Source: Quercus robur (taxonomy: Eukaryota > Streptophyta > Magnoliopsida > Fagales > Fagaceae). Taken from it: DNA of 64,000 nt. Under the pieces are notes generated by a model, which was given only the letters and a program-made list of their open reading frames with translations, did not search any database and had not been told where the DNA came from. How positions within the stretch are numbered: the stretch's first letter is position 1; each line of letters opens with the position of its first letter. Positions 36,403-48,036 of the stretch are shown piece by piece. Location: contig NC_065542.1 of assembly GCF_932294415.1 (NCBI RefSeq), forward strand, positions 2,621,501 through 2,685,500, read 5' to 3'. The position numbers and the translations under genes are program-made.

Positions 36403-37255
36403 GTTAAATAATATGGTTTTTCTGGTATAGGGACTCATTTATCCAAAAACTGGATTATATGAAACTTCTACCAGAAGGAAAGATAGATCTAGAGCTGCGT
36501 TCCAGATAATTATTCCCGGATTGGATGTTCCACAATGGTTAACTCATCAAAGGATTGGGTATTCAATAAGCATAGAACTGCCTCCAAATTGGTGTAATAG
36601 TAGGTGGATGGGATTTTCTTTGTGTGCTCTCTTTAGAATTAATTGTTACGGGTATTCAAGTGAAAGATATAGTCTTAAAGGTCATGTGAAAGCCCTTGGC
36701 GATATGCCTCACCATACTTTTAAAGTTATTGGAGAGACATCCTTTGAGGTTGTCATTGGGGAGACATCCTTTGATTATAGTGTGTGTCACCTTTGGCTAT
36801 TGTATTGGTCTCGTGATGACTTGCTAGGTACACATTGGTATGATCTTGAATGCAGTCGGATTAATGTTGTATTTGACAGCAACAGCCCAAGTGTGGAGGT
36901 GATCAAATGTGCTGTCCGTTTGATATATGAGCAAGACGTGAAAGAGTTCAACCAAACAATTGCACAAGGCAGCAGTTGTGTCATTACTTCTGAGGATTCA
37001 GATTTTGTCCATGAATTTGAAAATTCAGCAGTAGTAAAAGCTACCAAAATTGTGAGAACCTATGATGACAATAACGAAGCAGAACGTAGTGCAAGTTGGG
37101 GCTTTCCTGGGGAAACTGAAAGAGGTAACAACCATCTCACTCATCCTTCCTGTTACAAGTATTGTCTTATTTTACAACATTTTCTTTGTAGCTGTAATAT
37201 CCCAGATTGCTTGTCTATATTTTTGCCTAGATTGGATTGTTTAGGTGTTGCATAG
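31663..37255 (+). CDS. TNL2: TIR-NB-LRR disease-resistance protein
   Basis: Coding exons: 31663-32165, 33425-34517, 35133-35420, 35617-36348 and 36431-37255 (1,146 residues). The first three exons have exactly the TNL1 lengths (503, 1093, 288 nt). TIR: FLNFRGVDTR and WCLDEL with the catalytic glutamate. NB-ARC: P-loop GMGGSGKTT (about 224-232), kinase-2 VLIVLDDVN, RNBS-B IIITTRD, MHD (about 492). The GLPL motif reads GHPLT, a departure shared in part with TNL3 (GHPLA). LRRs in exons 3-4 are fewer than in TNL1 (244 against 292 codons in exon 4). The C-JID begins IIPGLDVPQWL. A donor AGAG-GTAACA at 37125 could end exon 5 early, making the last 44 residues intronic. Left arm of the inverted duplication; nearest relative here is TNL3. 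Confidence 0.9.
36361..36399. repeat. (CT)n microsatellite in TNL2 intron 4
   Basis: Nineteen CT units directly after the exon-4 donor, in an intron of only 82 bp. TNL3 has a shorter interrupted version (about 54262-54292). Confidence 0.9.
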
Positions 37256-38823
37256 GCATTTACTGGGTAGATTTTGTCTTTACAAACAAATATGAGAAAT
37301 CTCAATTGTGGCTAGTTATAATAGGGTATTGCATAATTGTGGCTAACACTTTCTTCAAGTTGTGACAAATTATTTCATAGCTAACCTGGTAACATTGTGT
37401 ACTTCAAGCAGTCCAAATCACCCTAAACTTCTGTATTCTTGAAAATTAACCTTAGATTCTGTCACTTGAGTTCAATGCCAGCTGTCTAAAGAACTTAATT
37501 TTTCAGCCTCCACATTATCATTAGTTACATGAAGCCTACTAACTAGTAAAAGCTTACGTAAATAACCCTTGTGGATAATGCAATTCTTGAAAAGGATGTT
37601 AGAGATTTAAGTGAGTAAATGGCGTGGCTTTGTGCGTTCCTTTGGTTTTGTCTTCAGCAAGCAATTTTAATACTTTCTTTTTCTTTTTTTGCCTGACCAC
37701 AAGCGAACTCATAGACCAAAACAAATCACTGGTAATTAAGATGAAAAAGAATCAATAATAGTTCAGTGTCTTTCAAAATCCTTCCCAAGATATGCAACTC
37801 TAACAACAAATGTGGGTTTGGCACACCTTGCACCCACAAGTTCCAAGAGTCCAACCTCAAACAGAAACAAGTATCGTGACATATGACTCTACAAAATATA
37901 TAAGTTAAACCCTCAAATACAAATCATTCTAATTCGAGTCCACCAACTCAAACATTACATTTGCATTTACCTATAATAAGAGAAGTTCTTTGCGTATTGA
38001 CCACAAATCTGGAAATCACACATAATTAACAATGAAGAGCCAAAGCTCAATAAGTAGCAAAAATAATGGAGGTAAGGAAATGCAAGTTTTATTCTTATTA
38101 ACATTTTGCAAAACATGCCATATAACTTGGAGAACTGCCAAGTCAAGTTCTATACTTATATTATAATCCTTTCATTGCGATGATATAAAAGAATGGTGGA
38201 AACGGAAACGGTGCAGTATAAGCCTTTTCAAAATAAGGCTTCATGAAGCATAATACTCACTTTGAACCATAAAAAATGTCTAACATTGATATTAAACACA
38301 AAAACCCATGGCCACATGACAAAGTACCACACACGTGGAGCCTGTCTAAGGTTATGCTCTGCATATTTCCCCTTTTATTTTTCACATTGTATATATGTAT
38401 ATATCATTGATGAATAGAATATATATAAGTTATAAAACAAAAAACAAAACAAAAATCTTGTATTAAGATCATGTCCAAGTGATAGATGGAAGTCATGTTT
38501 TTGCATCTGTATCAATAGAAATCTAATGGAAGTTTCTCTAGTTTAAAAAGGAGGGGGGGGGGGGGGGGGTGTGGCGGGGATTAAATTTATTATAATAATC
38601 AATATTATTTACTTAAGTTCAAAGAATTCAAAATTATAACAAATAATTAGTCATTACTAATAATATTTTTCTATTTTCTGTAAATTTGTAAGTAAATATT
38701 ATATATTTTGGTGACTTTGGTTTTACAAATGGAAAAGGAATTCTCTTCCCTTATTGTGATTTTCAATACTGATTGAAAGAATGTAGTCATGATCCTCTCG
38801 AATATAGAAAAAGAAAATTCATT
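37256..38823. other. TNL2 3' flank, no recognisable gene
   Basis: No conserved coding frame. It contains a run of 17 G at 38553-38569. The matching stretch in the TNL3 arm is nearly absent: only about 0.4 kb separates TNL3 from its MYB/SANT neighbour. This DNA was inserted here or deleted there. Confidence 0.5.
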
Positions 38824-38828
38824 CTTTT

Positions 38829-39628
38829 TGTTGTAAAATAGCAAAAGCTCAAATTACTAAGATTGATTGTGAAAATATTTTAGGGTTGTGAAAGATCTTC
38901 TAACTAATAATAGGAACGAAAAAAATTAATCCAAAAGAAAATAGACACAAAACACCAAGATTTACGTGGTTCAGCAATAGCCTACATCCACGGGCGACGA
39001 CAAACAAATTTCACTATAACAAATTTGGGATAATAAAAATTTGTGTAGAGACACTCTCACAAATCAAAATCTCAAATACACCCAAATAGCTCTCTCTCAC
39101 AAATACAAAACCAAAGAACCAAACATAAACCAAAGAAAAAAAACGTTCACAAACACCAAATACCAAATACCAATTGCGCACAAACTAAAGAGAGGGCCAC
39201 AAAGCAAATCCAAAAGTTGCAACTCACCAAGAGAGAGCAAATCATCAAACCGCAGAACCAAAACCAAGCGGTAACAAACCTCTCTCACTATTCCAAATTG
39301 CAACCTACAAATATCAAATAAACAAACAAAGAGAGAGCCTTTTTCTCACACACTCTCATCTCTTTCTCTCTAATTTTCTGTAGTAGCACTATGCATATAT
39401 AGGAGACTTGAGTTGGCTAGTAAATTTTAAACCAAGAAGGACTAGACTTCTTTTCCACACACAAAAGGAGAATCACTCCTATTCCAAATAGAACTCAAAA
39501 TCAAGTGTTAGACAAGACTTCTAATAGAACTTGATAACTTCAAACAACAGTAACTCAAAATGAATAAAAATCCTTTATTATCCAAATCCAACAAGGAGTC
39601 GAACTCCTAATTCAAGCCATATTCTACA
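38829..39628 (-). repeat. Copia LTR 1 (3' LTR in element orientation)
   Basis: 800 bp. In minus orientation it begins TGTAGAATATGGC and carries TATATATGCATA as a TATA region and GAACCACGTAAATCTTGG in R/U5, the common end of copia LTRs. Confidence 0.85.
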
Positions 39629-39949
39629 AATCTCCACCTTGGCTTGAATTCCATCAAGCCTTACAAACGAAATCTAGTAGACCACCAAATGCAAATCCTT
39701 AACAAGTCTCCACCTTGACAAGACATCTCCTAAATCACAACTGCAAAACACTCAATCAAATTAGAGCCTAACCAAAAAAAAGTGCAAATTATCCAAATCC
39801 ACTTCCAAAGGCGCCAATGGATGCCAAATGCACCCAAAGATGGTGTCAAATCCAAATAAGAGTCCAAAACAAAGTGCATATCACAACAAACGAAACTTCT
39901 CCGTTGCTACCACCAAAGCCCCTACGGGTTAATTCAAATTGCAAATACC

Positions 39950-40219
39950 CTACAAGTCCAAGCAACGCTTGAAATTGTGCAAAGGTTTAATCACCATGTC
40001 ACCACCAAAATTAACATTCTTGGCCAAACACAAACGAATAGCGCCACAAGCTTGTCTATTAATCTTTTCCAAATCCTTGTCTGACATCCCTTCATGTTTG
40101 TCTTCCAAAGTAATATCCAACTCTTTTTGGACCAAGACATCCATAACTTCGCATTGCCACATGCCAAAGTTTTTCGTTCCATCAAATTTCTCTACTTCAA
40201 ATTTGGCATTAAAAACCAT
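39950..40219 (-). pseudogene. Ty1/copia gag N-terminal fragment
   Basis: The frame from MVFNAKFEVEKFDG through NFGMWQCEVMDVLVQKELD to RQACGAIRLCLAKNV matches the start of copia gag (FDG-x-NF-x-x-W pattern). It stops after about 90 residues, well before the zinc knuckle. The open frame extends upstream to 40309 but that part is leader and LTR. Confidence 0.75.
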
Positions 40220-40285
40220 CGTCCTAACTGCCAAAGGTTTTGCAGAAGACTTTGACAAAGCTTTTTCAGAAGAATACGCCGAAGA

Positions 40286-41108
40286 TTTTGTAAAATAGCG
40301 GAAGCTCAAAAAATTAAGATTGATTGTGAAAATATTTTAGACTTAAGAAAGATCTCCAAACAAACAATAGAAACAAAGAAAATTAATCCAAAAGAAAATT
40401 AATCCAAAAGAAAATAAACACAAAACACCAAGATTTACGTGGTTCCGCAATAGCCTACATCCACAGATGACGAGAACAAATTTCATTATAACAAATTTGG
40501 AATAATAAAAATTTGTGTATAGACACTCTCACAAATCAAAATCTCAAATACACCCAAATAGCTCTCTCTCACAAATACAAAACCAAAGAACTAAATACAA
40601 ACCAAAGAACCAAACGTTCACAAATACCAAATACGAATACCAAATACCAATTGCGCACAAACCAAAGAAAGAGCCACCAAAAAGCAAGTCCAAATGTTGC
40701 AACACACCAAGAGAGAGCAAATCATCAAACCGCAAAACCAAAACCAAGTGGTAACAAACCTATCTCACTATTCCAAATTGCAACCCACAAATATCAAATA
40801 AACAAACAAAGAGAGAGCCTTTTTCTCACACACTCTCATCTCTTTCTCTCTAATTTTCTGTAGTAGCACTATGCATATATAGGAGACTTAAGTTGGCTAG
40901 TATATCCAAAACCAAGAAGAACTAGACTTCTTTTCCACACACAAAAGGAAAATCACTCCTATTCCAAATAGAACTCAAAATCAAGTGTTAGACAAGACTT
41001 CTAATAGAATTTGATAACTTCAAACAACAGTAACCCAAAAGGAATAAAATTCCTTTATTATCCAAATCCAACAAGGAGTTGAACTCCAAATTCAAGCCAT
41101 ATTCTACA
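40286..41108 (-). repeat. Copia LTR 2 (5' LTR in element orientation)
   Basis: 823 bp, clearly homologous to LTR 1 but with many substitutions and several indels. The insertion is therefore not recent. The terminal TG is changed to TT at 40286-40287. Confidence 0.85.
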
Positions 41109-41639
41109 CTTTTTCCCCTTTCCTTGCTACCAACTACTGAGGGAGGTTTTTATGTATTGAATAAACATTTTTCTGTATTGGATGCATATCCATATTGGTC
41201 ATTGCAAACACGGTTGGATGTACTCTTAGGTACTCTTAGCATGTTATGTAATTCGCAATCGCATAATGAGGGTTGACCCCAAACTCAATTGTGGAAGATG
41301 TAGATCTAGATATACAATTTGAATTTCAGAATTATAAGGTCCAACAAAAACAAAGAGAAGTTTAGGAAGAAAATAGAGAATGGTTAGTGAAAGAGATGAA
41401 ATATGCCATGCCATGCCGTGTGGGAAAATTATAATGTTATGTAGAATGAATAAATTTTCTTTGTATAGGTGGCTATGTAATGTGACTTTCTAGAACTTTC
41501 TTCATTAAAGTCTATTATGCGTTTACATTTCATGATTGATGATAAAATTTTCGAGTGGACATGAAACAGAGTTTTCACGTTATTTTTTGTGTTGGCCTGC
41601 TGAATTTTGATTTCACTTCTTGTTCTTGTAAGTGTAGCA

Positions 41640-42616
41640 ATGGACAAAACAAAGGATGAGGAGAAGGAAAGTAAAAGCGAACAATTTAGGTGGTCAAAAC
41701 CAATGCAATATTTGTTAATTGAGATACTTGCTAATGACGCTACTAAAGGAAATAAGCCATCCAATACATTTATGCCTGGCTCATTAGCTCTAGCAGCCCA
41801 AACAATTAGCGAGAAATTTGGGGTTGAATGCCGACCTAATCATGTGGAGAATTGTCTTCTAACCATTGAAAGCATTTGGAGTACAATTACACAACTTCGT
41901 AATAGAAAAAATACTTTTGGATGGAATGATAATCTGAAAATGATTACTTGTGAAAAGAAGGTGTATGATGAGGAAGTAATGGTATGAAGCATATATTCAT
42001 CATTATGTAGGTCTTATATTAGTGATTGATCTCTTCCTAACTATTTGTTTTTTCCCCTTTTTCTTTTTCTTTTAAAAAAAAAAAAAAACAGGCACATCCA
42101 GATCATGAGCAATATTTGAACAAGAAAATTGAGATGTTTGATAAGATGGCTCTGATTTTTTGTAAAGACATGGCAACATGGAGTTCTGCAAAGTCTTTTT
42201 GTGATATTGATTCAAAAAAAATGATTGTTGACTTGGAGTTAAATGATATAGACATTGATTTTAAGAAGGCATCAAAAGGGAAGCAAGTTTGTTCTTCAAA
42301 TGCAGATTTTTCTGGAGTAAGCTCTCATAGAAAAAGGAGTTGTTTGTACCAAGATTCTTATTGTGATAAGTTTTCCAAACAACTCCAAAAGGTTGAGCTA
42401 GCAATAAAAAAACTCAAAAAAGATCAACTTGATGTGAATGAGCTTTATGAAGAAGTTATGAAGATAGAAGGGTTTGATGAAGTTATGCTTGCATCTGCTT
42501 TTGACCATTTGGTGGATAATGAAAACGCAGCAAAGGCATTCATGGTCAAGAATGCTAGACTCCGAACATTGTGGTTACAGTGTTTCTTTAACAAAAATGG
42601 TAATTGTGGGAATTAG
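41640..42616 (+). CDS. MYB/SANT-like DNA-binding protein, copy 1
   Basis: Two exons, 41640-41981 and 42092-42616 (288 residues), joined by GTATG...ACAG. The N-terminal third has the MYB/SANT-like (Myb_DNA-bind_3) pattern: FRWSKPMQYLLIEIL, then KFGVECRPNHVENCL, then WSTITQLRNR and FGWNDNLKMIT. The C-terminal half is helical and lysine-rich (KVELAIKKLKKDQLDVNELYEEVMKI). Related plant proteins are nuclear and often resemble the DNA-binding partner of Harbinger transposases; the role here is unknown. The ATG at 41640 is just after a TGTAG that could be an acceptor, so a non-coding leader exon is possible. Confidence 0.75.
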
Positions 42617-42946
42617 ATAGTAAATGTTTTATTCTCTAAAAAGATAGTAATAGTTTAAATTTGTACAAGATTTTGAACAAATAAATGATATAATAAGAGT
42701 ACTAAGCATCAATCAATGTATAATAGTTTAAGGGGTAAATTTTGCATATTCAACACCAAAAATCACCCACATCAGCTCACGTAAAATTATGCAAATTTAC
42801 ATTCTAGCTATAGTAATTATGTAAATATAAACCGCTAATATTTCATGTGCATATCAATATTTTATTTATTTCTCTTCTTTTTTTTCTTTTTTCTTTTCCT
42901 CTCTCCCCTCTATTAAAATGGAAAAATAAATAAATAAAGAATGAAT

Positions 42947-43330
42947 ATTATATTGAAATAGAATGTAGAATAAATAATTTGATATGGCAATAAACTAATT
43001 TTTTAGTTTGGCCATTTGTTATGTCAACAATTTTCACCCAAGAGATAACAGCACAGACTAAATTGACATGACACTGAAAAATTAGAAATGAAATTGATCA
43101 TGGTTAGGGGCCAAATTGAGATTTGATGTAAATGATAGAAATATTATATTGAAATAAAATGTAGAATAGATAATTTGATGTGGCAAAAGACTAATTTTTT
43201 ATTTTGGTAATGGTACAGACTAAATTGACATGACACTGAAAGATTAGAGGTCAAATTGACACAATTGAATGGTTAGAGACCAAATTGAGATATAGTGCAA
43301 AGGATAGGGACCAAATACGTAATTTATCCT
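42947..43330. repeat. Direct duplication about 195 bp apart
   Basis: TATTATATTGAAATARAATG, AATTTGATRTGGC and CTAATTTTTTA occur at about 42947-43013 and 43141-43206. ACTAAATTGACATGACACTG recurs at about 43058 and 43211. The right end (AGGGACCAAATACGTAATTT) resembles a MITE terminus. No coding. Confidence 0.5.
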
Positions 43331-43399
43331 AATTTGATTTTAGTGTTTTTGAAAAGTGATTGTATATAGAAAAAATAAGTTTTTATACTAAAATAGATA

Positions 43400-43703
43400 G
43401 GAATTGTAATGCACAAGACCATCAAAATGACACAATGAAGCCGACTTAGCAAGAGCATAGGCAGCACCATCAGCTGCACTTCTCACCCAAGCAAAGCTAG
43501 CTTAAGGGGTGGAACCAGAAAAATTGAGAATATCCTGCCATACTCCTCTGCAGAACTGTTAGAGTGGCTTGCATTGTTGGTGGCTTGACATTACAAGCCA
43601 ACATTGGATTTCTCTTTGTAGCCGAAATAATGGAAGACTCCATTGGCAATAAATGCTTTCCATTATCTTTGACCAAGCAAGTTTCATGTGCTGAAACTAT
43701 TTC
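43400..43703 (-). pseudogene. RNase H-like (RVT_3) fragment of a non-LTR retroelement
   Basis: On the minus strand one frame gives KPPTMQATLTVLQRSMAGYSQFFWF. After a frame change at about 43500, another gives SFAWVRSAADGAAYALAKSASLCHFDGL. This is the end of the plant RVT_3 RNase H domain found at LINE C-termini, with its WVxR-x-x-N/D-x-x-A-x-x-L-A pattern. It is cut by the TRIM element at 43704. Confidence 0.6.
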
Positions 43704-44138
43704 TATTAGAAATATGTGATTAAAGGTTTGTTTGGGATCCATTTATTTTGTTGAAATTGAAAACTTTTTGTTGAAAGTATTGTTGATAAAGGTAAAATTT
43801 AGCTAAAATAGTACAATGAGACCTGTGAATAGTATCAAAATATGCAGTGAGGCCCATAAATAGTAGCAAAAATAAGCTGAATAGTAAAATAAGCTGGCTT
43901 TTTAAGCTCGAGCCAAACGCACACTAAATGATTAAATTTACCATATCCCAATAGCTTAAATTTTTGGAACAATCAGTAATTTAACATGGTATTAAAGCAG
44001 GAAGTCCTAAGCTCGATCTCTATCTCCTCCAAGATAGTTTTGGCCCACACGTGAGGGGGAGTGTTAGAAGTATGTGATTAAATGATTAAATTTACCATAT
44101 CTCAATAGTTTAAACTTTTAGGATAATCAGTAATAACA
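43704..44138 (+). mobile_element. TRIM (terminal-repeat retrotransposon in miniature)
   Basis: The left terminal repeat 43704-43986 is split by a MITE; the right one is 44062-44138 (77 bp). They start TATTAGAA / TGTTAGAA and end AACA. TGGTATTAAAGC (43987-43998) follows the left repeat, close to the initiator-Met primer site TGGTATCAGAGC. GTGAGGGGGAG precedes the right repeat as polypurine tract. The perfect 5-bp target duplication ATTTC flanks the element (43699-43703 and 44139-44143). No coding capacity. Confidence 0.88.
43725..43924. mobile_element. MITE inserted in the left TRIM repeat
   Basis: About 200 bp with inverted ends GGTTTGTTTGG and CCAAACGCAC, a possible duplication TAAA on both sides (43721-43724 and 43925-43928), and interior words TGAATAGTA repeated. 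Removing it makes the left TRIM repeat match the right one. Confidence 0.75.
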
Positions 44139-44143
44139 ATTTC

Positions 44144-44470
44144 CAATTCGATTGAACCTCTGGTTATAAATAGAGGTGGAGAAGAGTGGTATTGGCTATG
44201 TGTGTGCACCAGAAAAAGGAATTTAAAGTGTTCTGCAACTATTGTCTAAATACAATAGGGTGTTCCAAAGGTGTATTTAAGGGTTGGGCTTGTGAGATGG
44301 CCTTCAAGCAATTGTTATAATCTCCAAATTATAGTGAAATTTTATTTCCGCTGCCTTCCGTGAACGTAGGCATATTACCTAAACACGTAGAATATCATGT
44401 GTCATATTTCCTCCTCTACTCTTTCTTGCATAAACAGATTATTTATTTTCACAATACTTACACATCAAAA
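44144..44470 (+). mobile_element. Copia-type LTR fragment
   Basis: Holds a TATAAATAGA box (about 44165) and, further on, TTTTATTTCCGCTGCCTTCC-GTGAACGTAGGCATAT-ACCTAAACACGTAGAAT. This is the familiar R/U5 end of plant copia LTRs. No second LTR or coding part was found. Confidence 0.5.
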
Positions 44471-44471
44471 C

Positions 44472-45336
44472 TGTTAGTTTTTAAACCTTTGAAAACACAG
44501 TTTGTTTAACCTAATTTAATAGCCAAGTTGTTACTTAGGTCAATAATGTAGATTTAAGTTAAACAATCATCAAACATATCATGTAGCCGAATATGTAAAT
44601 AACAGAAGATATGATAATCCAGGAAAACTAATGAAACAATCTAGTTTCAAGGTAAAAAAACCTAAGGGGAACGATCCCAAAAGAGAAATCCACTATATCA
44701 AATAAAAGTTTACAGTCAAGAATGTACCATTCGTAGTAAACTTAACTAAGATTATCCAATCTAGCTCTGAACCCCTCAGACTTCTTTGATGTGGATCTTC
44801 TCCAACATGATTCTCTAGTTCACGTCTTTAATCTTTAGTTTGCTTGATAGCTAAAACTTAGGTTGCAACTTTCTTCCACCGATACTAGTAATATGCGTGT
44901 GATCTCTAGTAGATGCTTGAAAGAGTAAAAGGTACAAGAACCTCTCAGATATCAAAAGAGTAGCTCTCCAAGACTTGAAAAACGTGCTTTAGGATTTTTC
45001 CTTATATACCAAATAAGTTTGGATTGAAACCCTAACATTTAATGGACTGTTGGGCTGAATTAAAATTCGACAGATCTGTATCTGAATCGATCAAAACTTC
45101 CTCTCAATCGATCGAGCAAGTCAACTTTTCAACTCTTCTTTGTACAGCTTGTATGTTCTTGAATTTTGACATATATCACTTTGAGCAATGTCTAAATCAT
45201 TTCATAGATATTAAGATCTATTCCTAGACAAGTTTATGTACTCAGTTTGCCAACATATAAAGCATTTAGAACTTAAACATTTATTTCTAAATATTTAGAA
45301 CCTAAATATTTATTTCTAATTATTTAGAACCTAACA
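44472..45336 (-). mobile_element. Solo LTR
   Basis: Begins TGTTAG and ends CTAACA (perfect 6-bp inverted ends). It is flanked by AAAAC (44467-44471) and AGAAC (45337-45341), a 5-bp duplication with one mismatch. A minus-strand TATATAAGG (plus about 45003-45011) suggests the LTR promoter. No internal region or partner LTR, so it probably arose by LTR-LTR recombination. Confidence 0.7.
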
Positions 45337-45666
45337 AGAACAATAGTAAGGTCACGGTGCCATCAAAACATTCTCTTACTTTGTGGCCTAACTTCCCACA
45401 ACTGTCAAAAATCCGCTAACTTTAAATATTTGAAATACACCCATAGGTTAGGAAGGTTTTCCCTTGGTAAAAAGAAACCTAGCAAGTACAAAGAGCAAGC
45501 TACATCGAGTTCAAAGTTTTTCCATTCCATATTTCATGTAATCTACATCTATATATTATTAAAAGCTGAAGCGTGACATTTATTGCTGCTGAGTTCCTGT
45601 TGCGCTACCCCATCACCACGTCATTCGCCATATAATTATTATTTACTATTTATTCCTTCTTTTTTT

Positions 45667-45669
<3 letters not shown>

Positions 45670-45710
<41 letters not shown>
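45670..45710. repeat. (AT)n microsatellite
   Basis: About 20 AT units within Helitron-like element 1. Further AT runs lie at about 45758-45786, 47719-47753 and 51799-51833. Confidence 0.9.
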
Positions 45711-45718
<8 letters not shown>

Positions 45719-45755
45719 TATTGACTTTACATATTCATCATTATTGGTTTTAACA

Positions 45756-45788
<33 letters not shown>

Positions 45789-47271
45789 CTTTTTTATTTC
45801 CAATTTTCCTATAATTTTTTTTTTTTTTTTACATTCACTTATTTTTTAAATACTTACACTTTCTTCAACCTTTCTTCTTCCACTTACCTTTTCATCTCCC
45901 ACTATCCTCTACTTTAACATTACTATTCATCTTTACCTTCATCTTCCTTAATTTGTTTCTTCTTATCCCTTCCCTCTTACTATAAGTTTGTCACTTTTTT
46001 CCATTATTTGCATAGTTTTATCTCACAAAAAGGTTTTTTTTTTTTTTTTTTTTCTCTCTCTCTCTCTCAATGTTTTGGTGGATTTTTATTTTTTATTGCA
46101 TCTTCGCTTTAGGTTGATAAGTCTTTGTGTTTTTAAGAACTCTAATGTAGGTTGATACGATTTAGTTTTGTGTTTTAAGTTATTATTATTATTATTTTGC
46201 TTTTTGATTGTTAAATTTTATCCGATTATATTATAAAAAATTAAAGATAGTAGATAAATATAAAATAGTATTCCATTACATAGAATAATTTGGATAATTT
46301 AGTGTTTATTGTTCTATCTTTTAATTTTTCTTATTTTTTTTCTTCTCTTCTATTTTACTCAATATTAAAATAGTATTTTCTCTCTCTTTTTGTTTTAAAA
46401 AATAAAAAATGTAATATTTTACTTAAATCCAAATAAAAGAAAATTCTGCTCTTCAGATTCTACTCTTTTTTTTTATTTACATTTACACTTTCTCCAATCT
46501 TTCTCCTTCTCTTTACCTTTTCATCTCCCAAAACATTCTACCTTGATATCACTCTTCCTCTTTCCTTTTATTTTCCTTTATTTTTTTTTTATTATTATCA
46601 TCCTCTTAGTATAAATTTGTCATTTACTCTTCCATTCTTTACATAATTTTCTCTCACAAAAAAGTGATTATTTCCCACTCTTTCTCCCTCAATTTTTTGG
46701 TGGATTTTTATTTTTATTTTTCTTGCATATCTATTTTAGCTTGATAAAGTTTTGTATTCTTTAGAACTCTATTTTGATTGATGGGATTTAGTTTTGTGTT
46801 TTAAGTTTTATTTTATTTTATTTTATATGAATTTGATTGTTAAATATTATCATATTGCATTATAAATATTTAAAAATAGTATATAAGAATGTACTATTAT
46901 TATATTACATAGAATTATTTGGATAAGTTAGTGTTTATTGTTATGTATTTTTTTTTCTCATATCATTTTATTTAACATTTAAATTCAGCCACATCCCCCA
47001 TATATATCATTAAATTATTTATATTTCCACTCCTTTTTTATTTTAAAAAATTTAAAATATAATACTTTGCTTAAATTAAATAAATAAAATTGTCCACATT
47101 AAGTGGAGTAATGCTAGGGAAACACTCATTCTCACACCAAATGCATCAAAGGAAGAATGAAATACCAAACAAATCAAGTTAGAAACACTAAATTTAAAAT
47201 TAAAAAAAAAATAATAATGCATATTTAATGTCATAGAATCATTATCAAATTTTGGAAAACGATAGGTTGCC

Positions 47272-47275
<4 letters not shown>

Positions 47276-47311
<36 letters not shown>

Positions 47312-47340
47312 CAATACAAAGGAATAAAGAATAGATACAG

Positions 47341-47378
<38 letters not shown>
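47276..47378. repeat. (GA)n followed by a long poly(A) tract
   Basis: GA repeat at 47276-47309 and about 39 A at 47340-47378, both inside Helitron-like element 1. Confidence 0.9.
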
Positions 47379-47379
<1 letters not shown>

Positions 47380-47713
47380 AAAACCCCAAACATCAATTAG
47401 TAATCGTTGATTGGAAAACAAAGAGGTTGTAAGGAGAAGTAAAAAATAAAATAAAGATTACCGTGTGGAGAACATTAAAAACTTTACAGTGTAGTAACAT
47501 AAACTGCTAAATTCACTTAAAATTTAAATCAACAATCAACAATTAAATAAAATCATAGTACTAAATTTAAATTTAAAACTAATCAAACTCTAACTATGGA
47601 AACCATATTAATCATAACTAAAAAAGAGATGTTCTCTCATAGTAGTAGAAATTACATAAGAAAGAAGTTAGAAAATTTCAAAATCCATTTTTTGACATTT
47701 CATTTAACCTTAT

Positions 47714-47763
<50 letters not shown>

Positions 47764-48005
47764 ATTTTCATACACCATTACTTTTGAAAATCTAATGAAC
47801 AATTCTACCTCTCATTTATTGTCTTTGTTATGCAAATTATCAGTTAGTAAATATATGATAATGATAAGAAGCGTTATAAACGAGATCACTAAAAAAATTA
47901 ATTAACCACTATCATTATGGAGTAGTAGTTTATAACTTTACGCATCCAAAAAAGTAGAATATATAGAGTTTTCTTAAAACTATGGGTAAAGATTCACTAT
48001 ATATA

Positions 48006-48036
<31 letters not shown>

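Larger units (their letters stand above)
38829..41108 (-). mobile_element. Internally deleted Ty1/copia element with both LTRs
   Basis: Two LTRs (38829-39628 and 40286-41108) start TGTTGTAAAATAG / TTTTGTAAAATAG and end TTCTACA. The flanking target duplication is CTTTT on both sides (38824-38828 and 41109-41113). In the coding (minus) direction, a polypurine tract GCCAAGGTGGAGATT abuts LTR1 (plus 39629-39643). The internal region is only 657 bp, with a gag N-terminus but no protease, integrase or RT. The usual initiator-Met primer site is not visible next to LTR2. Confidence 0.88.

Noticed and set aside
40513..40863. Plus-strand ORFs in the copia LTRs (also 39041-39274)
   Set aside because: Both LTRs give similar peptides only because they are copies of one LTR; asparagine/lysine-rich and antisense to the element's transcript.
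47076..47396. Minus-strand 106-codon ORF
   Set aside because: Made of poly(T)- and (CT)n-derived F and LS repeats within a Helitron-like element.
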